Notes under the pieces: generated by a model
What the model was told of the DNA's origin: nothing
The model's database searches: none
What the model saw: only the letters and a program-made list of their open reading frames with translations
Assembly (NCBI RefSeq): GCF_964204645.1
Contig: NC_134025.1
Location: 22,722,001 to 22,786,000, forward strand
Direction: 5' to 3'
Length of the DNA stretch: 64,000 bases
Source: Tubulanus polymorphus
Lineage: Eukaryota; Nemertea; Palaeonemertea; Tubulaniformes; Tubulanidae
Position numbers and translations under genes: made by a program
Part shown: positions 11,796 to 25,378 of the stretch, one piece after another
How the letters are laid out: the number at the start of each line of letters is the position of its first letter
Position numbering within the stretch: the first letter of the stretch is position 1

Positions 11796-12575
11796 ATGAT
11801 GATTATAGAACGAGTCAACGACATACAAGACAATCTAAACCAGAAATTCACGGGCTCGGGGTTCGAATTTCACCCATTTCTAATCGGCTGGTACCACGAG
11901 AAAGTTAGCAAATCTTTTCGCGTAAACTACCCGGAAGATACCGTCGCGTTCGTGGTCGTCAGCACTCCGGACATGTTCGAAAAATCGTTTCTACCGTTCA
12001 TCACGCGTAAGGATTGTAATACGGATATACGCGATCCGCTCGATCAGTGCATCGCGGCGACGTTCAACGACATCAAAGACGATTTTCCCGACTACACGAT
12101 CGAGACGATTCACGACTTCGAACGACATCACAGCAATCGGCCGAAATTTTTGATGCAAACGGCGAGCCACATCAGCGGCGCCGCCTACTACTACCAACAA
12201 AAAGATATCGGAAATACCGATCTATTAACGGGGAAAAAACGATTATGCGGGGTATGCATACATCCGAAGTACGGCGGATGGTTCGCGTTGCGAGGGGTGA
12301 TAATATTCGGTAATTTACAATGCGAAGATTTACCCCGGCGTGAAGCAGTCGATGTCGTCGTAGGCGACGAATTGAGATTGGAATTACTTGAACGTTTCAA
12401 TTATCGCTGGCAGGATTGGACGTTCAGGGATATCATATCGGTGAAATCGAGGTATTCCGAGGCTCAAAAGCTTTATTTCGCCACTAAGCCGAAAGATCGC
12501 AAAGAGCTTATCGCCACAAACCATTTATTCGATAGCTTTAATGACTGTAAAGAGGAAAAAGAAATAGACGGTTGA
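11796..12575 (+). CDS. MMACHC: MMACHC, cyanocobalamin reductase / alkylcobalamin dealkylase
   Basis: An uninterrupted 259-codon frame without introns. MMACHC is a cytosolic enzyme of the flavin-reductase-like fold that removes the upper ligand of vitamin B12 and passes cobalamin to the methionine synthase and methylmalonyl-CoA mutase routes. Recognisable blocks are GFEFHPFLIGWY near the start, VVVSTPDMF, DPLDQCI, QTASHISGAAYYYQQKDI (the His and the GAAYYYQ run are strongly conserved), GVCIHPKYGGWFALRGV and FNYRWQDWTFRD. The Pro/Ser-rich tail of the human enzyme (282 residues) is absent. Two ATG codons are adjacent at the start. The frame begins 6 nt after the DMAC2L stop, in the same exon and frame, so both proteins probably share a transcript or the gene has a promoter inside DMAC2L. 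Confidence 0.95.
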   Translation: MMIIERVNDIQDNLNQKFTGSGFEFHPFLIGWYHEKVSKSFRVNYPEDTVAFVVVSTPDMFEKSFLPFITRKDCNTDIRDPLDQCIAATFNDIKDDFPDYTIETIHDFERHHSNRPKFLMQTASHISGAAYYYQQKDIGNTDLLTGKKRLCGVCIHPKYGGWFALRGVIIFGNLQCEDLPRREAVDVVVGDELRLELLERFNYRWQDWTFRDIISVKSRYSEAQKLYFATKPKDRKELIATNHLFDSFNDCKEEKEIDG

Positions 12576-12708
12576 TCTGTGCTCTTCAAATCGTATTATC
12601 ATAGATCTCTTATCAGTACGGAATATGTGCTATAATTACACCATTCATTTTACCTTTCTACCTTGGTATCTGGTTATTGACTCACTATATGCTGTTAATT
12701 TAGTTGAA

Positions 12709-12714
12709 AATAAA
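12709..12714 (+). terminator. Poly(A) signal AATAAA for MMACHC / DMAC2L transcript
   Basis: First AATAAA after the MMACHC stop, giving a 3' UTR of about 150 bases. A second AATAAA-like site lies near 12737. Confidence 0.5.
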
Positions 12715-15700
12715 ATAGCTTCATCTGACCGATAGCTAATAAATTTCATCTTTGTACATGTAGTCTGTTATCGATCCGCAAATGGTTGACAGTCTTGACA
12801 TTGAAGGATAAAGGCTAGCCTCTAGGTTGACTTGCAATGTCGTGGTGTGATCGGTTCTGATCTGATATCTTGAGAGGAAAGCAATTTTCATTATTTGGAG
12901 TTGTAAGAAAGCCAAGCCCATTGGCTTACACTTCATGTAATTCATACATTTACTTTTGCAAACTATGGAAATTATATTTCCACGATGTGCAGTAACAGAA
13001 GAGAATTATAGAAGATCCGAGTGCCCTAGAAACGGAAAACAGTTGTCAAACATCAAACATGAAATGCAAGTCAAACGGGTTTGGCTCCGATATTATGGGT
13101 ATTCATTCAATCATTCACATACTTAAAGCTAAACTTGCGCTTACTTAAGGGCAGACCTATATATAATGCTTCTTGTCATTTGTGTAAAGCGTCTGGAGGG
13201 GTTTAGTAGTCAATCAAGTTGTAAATTGGTTTATCTTATAGATCAGACTCGCATACTTCTTTATACTTGGCCTGACATTACCCGCAGAATCGAAGTGTTG
13301 AACAAGGAGAAAGTCGACATGTAACATTCAAATAATATCTGTTTTTATTTTTCTTTTACTATAATTTACATGAACCATTTTAATAATTGTTATGTCTACC
13401 TCTGGGAGACAGCAGTGTCTAAAGAAAGGAAGAAAATGAAATATGTACATGGGGTGGTGCATAAAAAAGATGAACCTCTGCAGTTAAATATCTGTGGTTC
13501 TGCTGAGGTATGTCACATCAAAATTACGAATTACGGTTACTTGTAATAATGACTATATCAATAACGGAATCTATCGTCTATCTAGCCAGGAGTATGTATT
13601 AAGAAATGCTCGTAAATGAAATATTGAAGGTATGATACCGATTGGTTAAATCGAAAACAGGCACCGCTAATGGAGCTATAGATGTAAAAGCAGAAAATCC
13701 TAATTACAATCTATTCAAAATATAATCACATGAATTTAAAGCACAAAAATTACATATCTATATGAAGCGAATTGTTTGATTAATGCAAGAACCGGTAAAA
13801 TTCAATGATTCCCCTTTAAAACGGTTAGCGATTTTAACTGATTGCAAATGTTCTTGATGATGCAATGTGGATGAATGTATTATGCTCTTAAAATACAGCG
13901 CCAAACTTTAAGGCCACCGAAACAATAACAATGTACAGCAGTTTTGATTAAACATTTCGCAAACTCAAAAACTAAACACCCATACCTTCTCTAACTTAAT
14001 CTTTACCATGTACCGTACATGGTAGACTGGAGTTTATGATCTTATCAACATTATGTGGAATTTGTACCCATATTGTTACAACCTTGAGCTCCATGAGTTA
14101 ATCTTTAGTGTCATATTTCACTTCAAGGTGTAACATTTAAAAAAAAATAAGTCTCAATGGACGAGACCTAATTGCCCCTACCATATGAAATTAGATTGTT
14201 AACCAGGATTTCTTTGACGATATAGTTTTAACATCTCTTATCATGTGCCATCTAGTCTTATAAATACAAATAATACGCAAGTGGAGGTCACAACAAGTAA
14301 TATAGTTATACGCAAATATCCCAGGTGCAAATTAGTGTAAGGATAAAATGTATCTATTCATTACTACAGTTATTTCCTTCTCCAGATATCTCTATTGACA
14401 AATACAACAACACAATTGTAATGCAACACCTGACATTCATATCATCAGAGAATGTCAACCTAACATCAAAATGTTTACGACAGAATTTCATTCGACTTAA
14501 AAACTTTTCACATTTCAACAAAGAATACCGGGGGTAGCACGCAAAAATGATGAGTCGGGGGGGGGGGGGGACACTCCATCTCTTAACAACATGCAGTTTA
14601 ATTGACGTGTCATTGACCGGACAAATCATCACGTGAAAACCAAAATGAGAATACATTTTTCGAGGATGTCCAGTATTGCTAATATTTCTAGCACTGGAAG
14701 TAAGCACTTGTGTAAGAATTACCATATTCACAGATAGAAAATTCTTTACTGTACATTATATTTTTACCCGTACAAAACAGCTGTGTACACAGTGTCTGGT
14801 CCACATTTCAAATACATTATTCATCGCTTATCAAACTTCTATTCCATTTCATATACTGAATCAATAATATAATCAATATCTATTTTCTATTATGTATGAT
14901 TTATTTTACGGTTAAGAACTAACTCGGTTTATCTACTTAATTATCCCAGAAGGGTTAACTGTTAACATGCGATTAGTCATAAACGCCTTTCTTCCATAAA
15001 TATAAAAGCCTTGTCAATATCCATTTCATAACTATTTCTATTTCTAATTATGTTTTTACTAGCTAAAACTTCACTTTCATACCGCTTTGTGTTAAGATTT
15101 GGCACTAGCTTACACCATTTAAAACCGATTTGCATTTTTCTGTAGTCTCGTCTTAAAAGATTATTATTTGGTTGGATGAAATTATACACGTACATGTATT
15201 AATCTAAATCAAATGAAACAAAAAGGTTTTAACGTTGGAAGCCAGTCCGATAGTACAATTGAATAACGGTCGAACGAACTCCAATCATAACCATTCTGAC
15301 AAAATTCAATTGGCACGCAACAGAATGTGTCGGAAACGATCATATTTTTGCGCAAATAATACAACTAATCTTATCAAAACATAGACGTGTTGGTTGAAAT
15401 GACATTTCATTCAGTCTCGAGGAGATTGTTCGGCTGTTACTCAACATTACTTGAGTGATTAGTCAAAAATCAATCTTCTGAAACTCTTTTTTTTTGTCCA
15501 ATATCACATCATACATTGCTCTTTTAATAACCTGATTTTCAAACGTAATTATTGCTTAATACACCTTTAGTGAAGAGATGGATGTACAAGTCGTCTAATT
15601 CTAATATATGTAATATAATAATTCTTATATATTCAAAGAGATTAGCAAATAATAAGTCAGATTCAATCGACTAACTTAAACAAATAAATCGATTGAAAAT

Positions 15701-16544
15701 GAAATCAAATGTTGCAACACAGAAGAAATCCCAAATTACGGCGCAGCGCAAATGAAAACTGCTTATATTCTGACACGGAATACGCAAGTTTAAAAAACTG
15801 CAAATATCCCTACTGGGGATGAACAAGATTAGAAAGTAAGTTACACGGGGAGGTCTCAAGTTTTCTGGAATGTTTTTTTCTTCAAATATCCAAGAAGAAC
15901 GTAGAAAATCAGTTCAAATTATACTTCCCACAGCTGAAAACCCTTATGTGCTCTATATCGGATTTATCGTAAAAGGAACAATAACGTGAGGTATTAGTTT
16001 CGAAAATAAATACTACTTGTATTAAGTTTGCCATGTTTTTTCATCGATGCCTCAACGACTTTTATCATATTCAGAATCGACGATAAAAATTGTCTCGATT
16101 CACAGCAAACTATTGAAATGTACAATCAGTTGAATTCGATACAGTTAACCCTGATCATCTCGGGATGACTACTTTATCTTGAAAGAGACGATACAAGGAG
16201 TCTAAGATCGAGAATAGTTATAACTTAGTTACTGAGAGGTAGGACATTTTTAGCGCAAAGATTTACTTTATGAGTGTCCAACGTAGTAAGATAATCACTA
16301 CTAATGTTAGTGAGAAACGAAAATGTTTGGAATATACAGTAATGCAGACATCTTGCCGGGATCTATCTAAACAACCGAAATGATCGGGAAATAATTATTT
16401 TTTTTCTGAACCTGAATCATATATATCACGGCAGTTTTATGTACACAAAGAAAATATTATTGTGGTAATACAACTTTTTTTTACAACTAACGATAAAATT
16501 TTGAAAACGAGAATACTCTTTTGTACAACAAGTGTTCGGGATCG

Positions 16545-17134
16545 GGTGCAGATCCAGAGGTGTCATTTCGGATCAGAAAATATGTATGAAGGTTATATTT
16601 CAAGAAATTATATTTCATATTGTACATTATCTGCATCGTCAAAACTGCCACAAATGGCCTCAATTTTAATAAAATCTACCAGAGAAGTCAAAGTATCCCT
16701 GTAACAAGTGTTTATCCCATGTCTCCCACAGTTCGATGAATTAAAAATTCCCATGTTTTCCGAATATTTCATGGGTGATTTTTTCAATTCTCCCAAATTG
16801 AAATGAACAGATACCATCATACTACAGGATACCATCATAGGACATACTACTAGCCAACATTTTAGTGGTAACTGGTTGATACAGGTGATTTTCAACAGAA
16901 ATTACTGAAGAAACTTGCCTTAGGCAAATGCAATACATGAAATGCACTAGGCAAATGAATTTCCCAAATATTTCTCTGGTTAGAGGAAAATTTCTCAAAT
17001 TCCCAAATACAATTAATTCCTAACTAGGAATATCATTTCAAAATTCTGAAGTTTTTCCCTATTTCCCCGTACTGTGGGAACAATGTTTTCCAGTAAGTCC
17101 TTCGGATATCAATTGCGCCCTCTGGATCTGCACC
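16545..17134. mobile_element. Inverted-repeat element (MITE-like), GGTGCAGATCCAGAGG ends
   Basis: A perfect 16-base inverted repeat, GGTGCAGATCCAGAGG at 16545-16560 and its complement at 17119-17134, bounds 590 bp. The arms continue inward with weaker match (TCGGATC / GATATCCGAA). A related single end, GGGCGGATCCAGGGA, is present near 51910. Confidence 0.6.
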
Positions 17135-18691
17135 TCGCGACAATGCAACTCGAGGAAGGACACAATATACATACTAGCATTAAAACATCATTACTTATCC
17201 AGTGGATTTACACGGAAGAGAAGGAAAAATCAATGAATGATTTATAATTGTAATAATTATCAACGTACATATTCTCTTAATTACAATAGAACATATTCGA
17301 TAAAATGTATAGCAATAAACAACACTTTTACCGCCAGTTCACGGGCCTCGTTTGTCTAGAAATCTATGAAACAATATCAGAGGTCCGCAATAGGTAACAA
17401 TCTGGACCGTATCACTCTCATTTGCAAATCACTTTTTACGTAAGGACGAGATTTGGACGCATCGCACGCACACAAACATGTACCCAGTTTCAGGCAAATA
17501 ATAATTATACACATATGTACAAGGGATATAATATTTCAATATTTAATAGTAATAAAATTGTCTCGGTATGCTGCCAATATATGATTGGACTTAAGTATCA
17601 AGTCATTAGTTTTCACCTCTGTTACACGCAAATCTTTTAGGACTGGGGGTATAGTGCCCGACATTGTAATGACAAAAACAAATACAAATGTGCTCATATG
17701 CAAGGAGTCAAATCATGTTTCTAAGTTTGCATTTAGTGTATTTCTATATGAAAACGTTCCAATTTCTGAATAAACTGAACGAAGAGTCACTATTCCTAAC
17801 TGTACAACCCCCTGTAATGAATAGTAAGGTTCGCATTTTCTCTTCATAGAAAATGCCAATGAAACAAAATGCACTTGGTGTCAATGCCCATGTCCCCACT
17901 GCCATCATAGAACCATAACGGCTCAAAGTGTACATGCATTTACATATGTACACTCTTGATAATGATAAAGGCACAAAATCTCGGGTCTAATATCATTTTC
18001 ACTGTCGAGATGATCCTACCCAATATAACAAGTCCGTTCACGGCAAAGATGTCCAAACGCACGCGCACAAACATGCACGCTCACACACATACACATTTTC
18101 TCTAAAATTCGTATATCATAGTAATAATCGCAATAATAATATATTAAACATCAACGCAATATATATCTATCTGCTTTGTTATCGACATAACACAAATACA
18201 TTAATCATATGATTCCCAGAGATTTGGTTAATTAGGCATTTCATATTGGAAATTTTATGTACGGATCGTGTGACGAATCACATTTCAATCTAAACAAATA
18301 TCCCGGTTTTTCCAAGTCAACATTCTCGAAATATCATCTATAGATTGCAGCGAGTTAATAAATTCATAATGAGAGTCATCAACTGCCAAACTTCTACATA
18401 TCTACATCAACATGAACTTCCGTCATATCATCATCATCATCATCATATTAAGTACGAGTACCGGCGATTCTGCGTATAACAATACCATCATCATTATCAT
18501 CATCGTCATTGATAGTTCATAAAATGTAGTAAACAAACAAAGGTAAATCTATAATATATAGGCTAAAGTAAATGTGAATCACATCCGATCAGACAGTCAC
18601 AAGTATATCACAATACATAAATAGGACACCTCTACCCATTCATCGCGGATCATCCGATCATTCGTAAATATCTTATGGTCGCCCTGTGAAT

Positions 18692-21600
18692 TCAGGAAAC
18701 AGGTATCATTTCAAGGCTTCCGTGCACTGAACCGTGGCTGCCTGTTGAGGAAATACTACTATTTGATTGGTGCGTATCTGTTGTTCCGATGCATCTGTTG
18801 TGGTGAACAGTCTCCAGGTCGACGTTCTTGCCGAATATGTCGGCGGATGTGATGCCGCATTGTTTCAGTTTTCTATCCGTCACTTGCTGTTGTTGTTGCT
18901 GCTGGTGTTGCTGCTGATGCGCGACAACGACCGCCCCGCCACCACATTCGGATAGAGTCTCCGATGAAGTCACCAAAATATCGTCGAGACTACGTGACTT
19001 GCGCGCGCCGTCGATCGGCTTTATTGCTGCTGCAGATCTCTGCTTCGTGTTCGGACTGTAACCAGAGCTAAACGACGCAGAACTGTTAACTCTGCGTAGG
19101 TGGTCCTGTAAGTCAGTGGATGGAGTCGGATCTTCTAAATGTGGTGCAGTTGCGGTGTCAGCGTCAGCTACGATGATTGCTGAAGGCGGCTGCTTGCATT
19201 CGATGTCGAATATCGGATATGTGGAAAAAGCGATTGTATTCGGCCGGACAAGAGGACGCTTCGCTCGCATTTCCGGCGAACGCAACGTCACCGAACTTTC
19301 CGAATAGTTCTTACTATCATCGGCGTCCCGGCTACTACTCGACGACGTATCGCAAACGTCCTTGCGCAATCGCGTAGACTTCGATTCGAATGTACTGAAA
19401 CTGAGCGGGCGTTTCGTTCCCGTAGTCCGAAACCGGTCGAAACTGTCGTCGCCCGCTAAACACGGCGTAAAGCTTAGCTTGTCCAATGAGGTAGTTGGAA
19501 AACAGTTCGGCAAATCGTACGCGCCAGACGAAACGCCAGGACCAGACGATGGCAGCGGCGGCGGTGGTTGACTGAAATTTAGTTTCGCGAGAGCAGTGGT
19601 CGGCGACTGAACGGCGGTCTTCGTTTCGAGGAAACTCCACGAACGCCACGGAAAACATTCTACGTAATCGCTGGTAGGACTGTCCGAACTGCTGCAAGAA
19701 CTGATTGATGCTTTATGCGATGACGAGATGAAAGTCGGTTTATCGCTAGGCGTTTCACCGCGCTCCCACAGCAATGCCTTCTCGTATTCTAATAGCTGCC
19801 CCAAGAAGTTGAAGTTGGGTGAAATTGTTGGACGTTTATCTTTTACATACCTACAAGACAGATACGAAAAATGCCATAACGCATAGAACATGAAGCTAGC
19901 TAGTATCCTCTTTTATCTTTTCAGGCAAAAATCGAGAACTTCATTCAAATACACAGCCTTCAACTAATATAACCTTAAATAGGACTCCCATCAAAATTTG
20001 TTGAATTCAAGTCAGTCTTAACTAAACATCTCTATCATCTAATTCTCGATACATTGAATATGTAACGTACCTATATGCTTCCTCCGAACTCATTTTGAGG
20101 TATTTCATGATGTATGCTATAGCCAGAGTAGGTGAACGGGATATTCCTGCCAAACAATGGATCAACACACACCCATTCGCTTCACGCACTTTGTCTGCAA
20201 AACAGAAAACTCCTAGTTTCAATTCATCAATCAAATAAAGACATATTCTTGGAAAGTTTTGGTTGTACACGTTTTTACTTATTATTCGCATAGGGCAACT
20301 CCCAAGGGTCGAGTGAAAAACAAAACGGCTCTTTTAACATTCTCGATAAACAAGATGAGTCTTGAGTTCATTTTATCATCGAAAAAAATTGAACTAACCT
20401 ATATACTGGAATGCTTCATTGAAGTAGGTGCTAAGTTTATCGTTATAATTATCGTTCACTGGAATGCGAAGAAAGTGTCCTTCCTGAATAAAGGGCGGCT
20501 TCGGACATTTCGTGCTGACATTCAAAATGTATGTTACTCCGATCATCTGCAATTCAAGACAATTCATATATATAAAACCTATTTAGCATTGATAAGATAA
20601 CTTCTATAACGGTAATAGACTATAAAATCATAAAAATAGATTGATCCCTTTTTTTTATATCATGAACTCATTCGGAGACATCGATTTATTCCTTATCTTA
20701 TATACCTTTATACATTCTTGTGAAACTGAATCTTTTTGTGAACCAAGGTAGAGAAATGGTAGAATTTTGGTCGGTCCGATGTTTGATACCGGTAGACAAG
20801 GCTGCGATATGGAACTCAACGTTCCGTACTTCGATCCACCCGTTTCCGACCGGGACTCGCACAGCATTGGAGTATTGGCCTGGAACTCAAGAAATCCTCC
20901 TGAAATACATAATAGATAAGCCACTGTGTTCAAATCTTAAACAACATTAGATTTTTCTTAAGTACCAGTAGATTCTGTTATATTACTGCATCATTTCATG
21001 ATAATACTTATTCACAAAGGACATTAAATATTAAAACTAAGAGCCTACTTGTATATAGGTCTATGGCCTTTTTTACGATAAATAATGATATGATAATAAT
21101 AATATAATAATAGTATGTTCTATTTTCTGAAGATTTCATAATTCAATATCTGACATCTAAACTCAGTATCCAGTCAATCCAATGAAATATATCCAGTCCT
21201 AACACTACTATTGCAGATAGTCAGGCATTCATTTCAGACATCAATAATACCAGTATTTACATAATCTCCGATTAGAATGTACTTTACTGAGAAAAAAATT
21301 CTCAATGAAGGAAATACAATAATTTGAAAAAAGAAAACAGCTCGAAGTGCTCTTGAAAATCGCTAACCTTTTAGTAATTGCACTTTCTTGAATACTGCTT
21401 GTAATTTCTTCAGTAGTATCGATAAAAAGCAGTCAGTGTTTAACGAGGCTGGCGTCTCGGTGCATTGGTCGTATACGATAACTCGATGGCTCGAGTTGAT
21501 ATTAGAATCACTGCATGATTGCGATAATAAATCCAGCACGTTCACCTAGAATTTGAAATAAATCAAACTCAAATTAAATACGCTTTTAATTCTTTTCGAG

Positions 21601-22216
21601 ATATGAATACACGTACGCTAAATTGAAATAGTGAATATGTACTATATCAAAAAGGTCAGTTCGATTTATCCAGGTGTATGGGAATTTAACTAATCTGGAG
21701 ATATTGTTTATTGAAGATTACAAGAAGAAATCACTTTCTTCCCGTATATTTCTGAAATGTCTTCTCGAACACTTGCTCTCGCTAGACCACTCATAAAAGA
21801 AAAAAATAACTATTTACCTTATCCTGTTCCAAGCGACGCTTCACTAGTTTGGAGCAGCTGATATTAACTGCTTTCTGTATGTTACACGTATTGTATTCAA
21901 GAAATGATCGACTATCGATAATGATAACCTGCAAACAGACGTACATATGTAGAAAAAAAAAATAATCATAATTCACAAAAATCTAAGGAGCGCCAGCCAT
22001 CGCATAAAGAAAGTACTCGACAGATTGGCTTAACAGGTTGACAATTTGTTCGGAAATAATGTACGACGCAGACGGCTTTGGTTTGCAGCACAGATTGAGT
22101 AAATGAATGAATGAATGAACGAACGGTAATTCACTTACTTCATCTGCGCCTGTCCGTACAATCTGGGCCAGTTCCGTAGCAGTGACCATTTCCCACTGCT
22201 GGCCGACATCAGACAT
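18692..22216 (-). CDS. DUSP16: Dual-specificity MAP kinase phosphatase, DUSP8/DUSP16 type
   Basis: Seven exons, 22216-22139, 21928-21818, 21545-21368, 20899-20706, 20546-20399, 20194-20071 and 19850-18692, sum to 1992 nt (663 residues). The N-terminal rhodanese/CH2 part has IIIDSRSFLEYN, NISCSKLVKRRLEQDK (the basic kinase-interaction motif) and VIVYDQ. The catalytic domain has ISQPCLPVSNIGPTKILPFL, FLRIPVND and the active site HCLAGISRS, followed by KDKRPTISPNFNFLGQLLEYE. The long tail is Ser-rich, has a short poly-Gln run and ends SLEMIPVS, like the SMEIIEVS end of human DUSP16. This class inactivates JNK and p38. An in-frame ATG lies slightly upstream (near 22240); the MSDVG start at 22216 has the better context. 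Whether it is orthologous to DUSP8, DUSP16 or their common ancestor is not decided; the symbol marks closest resemblance. Confidence 0.92.
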
Positions 22217-25200
22217 CTTGTATTTAATTAGCATCAACATCAATACTGTTTACCCGAGTTTATAAATAACTGCCAAAAAGCCGTCAAACGAACTTAAAAA
22301 CAACGATGAAACCAGCCGACTCGGCTGGTTCACTGGCAGTTACCCACTTCAAATATCACCATGGTGGTGGAAGTCATCATCCTAAAAATAAGCGGACACA
22401 AGAGTTGCTTATATGAAGTCGATTAAGTAAGAATCAACTGTGGAAATTGCACAATAGTATGCAAACTGCACCGACTTGTCAATAATTAATACGCCAAGGA
22501 TAAATTACAATGCCTATTCTTAGTTGAAAATTATTCTAACACGGCAAAATGTTTACCATACTTATTTCAAAGAAAAATTTTCACTTAAAATTAAAAAAGT
22601 ACCAGTGTAGTTCTATCTATGGTAGCCAACATTTTTTATTCAATTCTAATGATAAATAAAAGATTTTCTAATCTAGTTTCATTTACAGTTTGCGACAAAC
22701 CTTCTCGAGTTGAGAAACAATTTTCATAGAATTTGTTGTCAGTTTCAATTTTTGAAATTTTTTTTGATGATAAAATCTAGTTATGAATAGAATGTAGGTT
22801 CTCAAAATTCACTCACCAATTACTACACAAGTTTAACATCTTTAAGACTAAGGGCTTCCAATGATTCTCATATAAATAGGTTTGTGAACTTAACATTACT
22901 GTGATTTCAAACATATTGAGCAAGCTAGTGTGCCACCATGGTATTAAATGACCTACTAGTATTTCACAATTGAACGCTGATTCATATCTGCAAGTGACAT
23001 AGCAAAATAGGCCCGATATTTGTTATATAAAACCGACTTCACAAGCCTGAATAATTAGTCACTTACATTAAGAGTTCATGTATGCTATTATATTTTATTA
23101 ATAGATACAGGCCTACCATTGTAGTGCTAACCACTAGGCCTATAAAACGATACACCCACGGCCCAATTCAGTTCGGGGTTCAAAACCTCACAGACCACTT
23201 AAATTCTTATTTTTCCAAGCATTTTCAAAGACACAAGTGCCTATTACATGTTATTTCTATGGGCAAAACTTAAATGCCTACTTTTACCCATCCATATCGT
23301 TGATTCTTGATTTACTATTTACGATATCATAGGTTTAGTTAGGCCTACCTCGGCTTAGGCGCAAAGGTTTATCCAGGTATAAAATTAAGGTTAGGGAAGA
23401 ACTTAACACCAAAAAGTAGGGATAGCATGTCAGGTTTAGGGAGTTAATATTTACCACCATTCATCGGCTTACCAAATTTTTGAATTAAATTATGTCTTAC
23501 AAATTGAAATACGACTAACTGTATGCCAAAAATGCTTAAATTAGTGCCAAAGAAAAGCAAAAAGTATTCATTAATTATCAATTGGTGCTCTTATTAAGCA
23601 ACCGCCAAAAGTGCCACCGGTGCCGGCCCGTTGCATGGGTTAGGGGATATCATATTGGGAAGGTGGTTAAGTAACATTTAGATTTAAGTAAGGTCAGGTA
23701 AAACGAAGTACTACAATAATAACACAAATGGTTTTTTACTCGTCCAATAATACGGTACTCACTCTGTGTGACTTTGTTAAAATGTATTACATACACATTA
23801 TATGAAGAATAATAGCTGGTCGGCAACCTCACATATTTAGTAGGAGGATGAGGTGCCTGAGTAAGGTGGGTTTTCCGCTCGGAACACTAAAGCAAATTTT
23901 CGACGACATTTCCCGTTACAGCTGTTCTATATTAGTGAGATGATGTCACCGACCGAACTAGCGTAAACGATGAGCTCATACTCACCCAATAAAACGGCGC
24001 AGTATATACCGGACCTGCCACCTTTCCACAACCAGAGTCTACGACCTTGCGGCTAGATAAACATCACATGCCACAGTAAGTGAAATACATCAATTCAATT
24101 AAATATTATAAATACGAATCATCTGCGGTCTGTAGCAAATCTAGACTAAGTGCTTCTTAGTGCTTTAAAAAAATATATCAAGGTTCTGGTTTGTGCTTAT
24201 TTTTCACACAAATGTCAATGGGCGCTGAAATCGTTTCCGGGTAGCGGGTACCGGGCCGCCCGCATTGACATCAAAATCAATCATCCGGAAAACACAGCAC
24301 TTTTTCACATCATTTGAATTTTGACGAGTTGATCGAATAAAAAATCACTTCTGGGCACTTAACATGTGCTAATTAGTGCGTGGATGAAATCTATTAGTGC
24401 GTGGATGAAATAAGTGATCTGTCCATAGGTTATTGTTATGTATTGAGCAATCGGGCGCAATGAATGCTACTTTTTCCGCACCAAGTGCTGAAAAGTGGTA
24501 GGCTTACTTTTGCTTAATTAAGCCTTATTGCTAAAACCATCATACCCAGCAAACAACTAATTAATTAATTTTTTCAAATTGCAACATCGATGTATTTATA
24601 TGAACTTTTTGCTTTGCTTTGGAAAATTCAACGGACTTCGACCTGTTGGCGCAAACGTTTTCTAGAAATGTGTTTAAAACAAAAACTTCATGTTATATAT
24701 CACGCACATATCACAAACACATATCGCTCTAAAAAGTCGATAAAAAGCGCGTGATCGTGTTTCTAGAATTCTTCCATTCTCCGGCTGTGTTATGATCCGT
24801 TGTAGTTAAAAAATTAACATAATTATCCATTTCATTAGATTAATTCATCGGGTAATATCGGATTTGATTTTTTGAATCATGCGAATGGATTATCGTATGT
24901 ATCAACACACAGAAGTCGTTGATTCAACAACTCACAACATATCGATTGATCTCGAATGTTAAAATGAAAATGTGCTGTCGTCGCCGCGTGCCGTGTACAC
25001 TATGGTGGGCTCCCATATCACTACCGTGTTCTCGTCCATAGAAAACATAATGCTTTGTCACGAGTGCATATAATCGCAGGTGACTTGCCGTATGGAATGG
25101 GCGGCATTTTACTACCAATCGTTCATTCCCTACATTTCCCGAACAATCTCATCCAAAATGGATTAGCGCCCTGTGATACCGGTAAGGACACAGCATATTT

Positions 25201-25343
25201 ATTGCTGCAGATGCCCAGGGAATATCTCAATTTGAGTCAATTTGATAGTGTTTTTAACGTTAGATACAATAATTAGTGAGAGCCTCAAATGGGTCCTAAA
25301 AATGCCTAACTATGTCGACCACTATTGTTTATTACAGATTTTC
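22217..25343. other. Intergenic region between DUSP and GCNT-like genes
   Basis: Both genes are transcribed away from this 3.1 kb, so it should hold two promoters. Visible items are a GAATGAATGAATGAAC tract near 22105 (in DUSP intron 1, just downstream of its first exon), CCACCATGG palindromes near 22358 and 22936, and an 18-base direct repeat TTAGTGCGTGGATGAAAT at about 24373 and 24393. No coding exon could be supported. Confidence 0.5.
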
Positions 25344-25373
25344 ATGATCGGATCAGCAACGCCTGATGCTTGA
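25344..25373 (+). promoter_or_regulatory. Upstream ORF just before the GCNT-like start
   Basis: After an acceptor TTTATTACAG at 25337 an ATG opens a 9-codon frame (MIGSATPDA) that stops at 25373, five bases before the main ATG. Such a uORF can lower or regulate translation of the main frame. Whether the exon is used is inferred from the acceptor sequence. Confidence 0.4.
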
Positions 25374-25378
25374 CAAAA

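Larger units (their letters stand above)
12576..18691. other. Gene-poor 6 kb between MMACHC and the DUSP gene
   Basis: No frame here shows family resemblance or splice-supported extension. It contains the MMACHC 3' UTR, a run of 14 G at 14557-14570, a 590 bp inverted-repeat element (16545-17134), CA-rich patches near 18060-18100 and (ATC)n tracts near 18425-18500. The right part is probably 3' UTR of the minus-strand DUSP gene. Minus-strand AATAAA sites occur near 14900 and 13335, but neither can be chosen from sequence alone. Confidence 0.5.

Noticed and set aside
14354-14731. 125-residue minus-strand open frame
   Set aside because: No family resemblance, signal peptide or splice-supported extension; it spans a poly-G run and lies in AT-rich noncoding DNA.
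18767-19697. Several overlapping frames in the DUSP tail exon on both strands
   Set aside because: Shadows of the long Ser-rich DUSP coding exon, which is supported by its end motif and by the upstream exons.
22355-22950. CCACCATGG palindromes considered as ends of a 600 bp MITE
   Set aside because: Similarity between the two sites does not extend beyond about 10 bases of palindrome.
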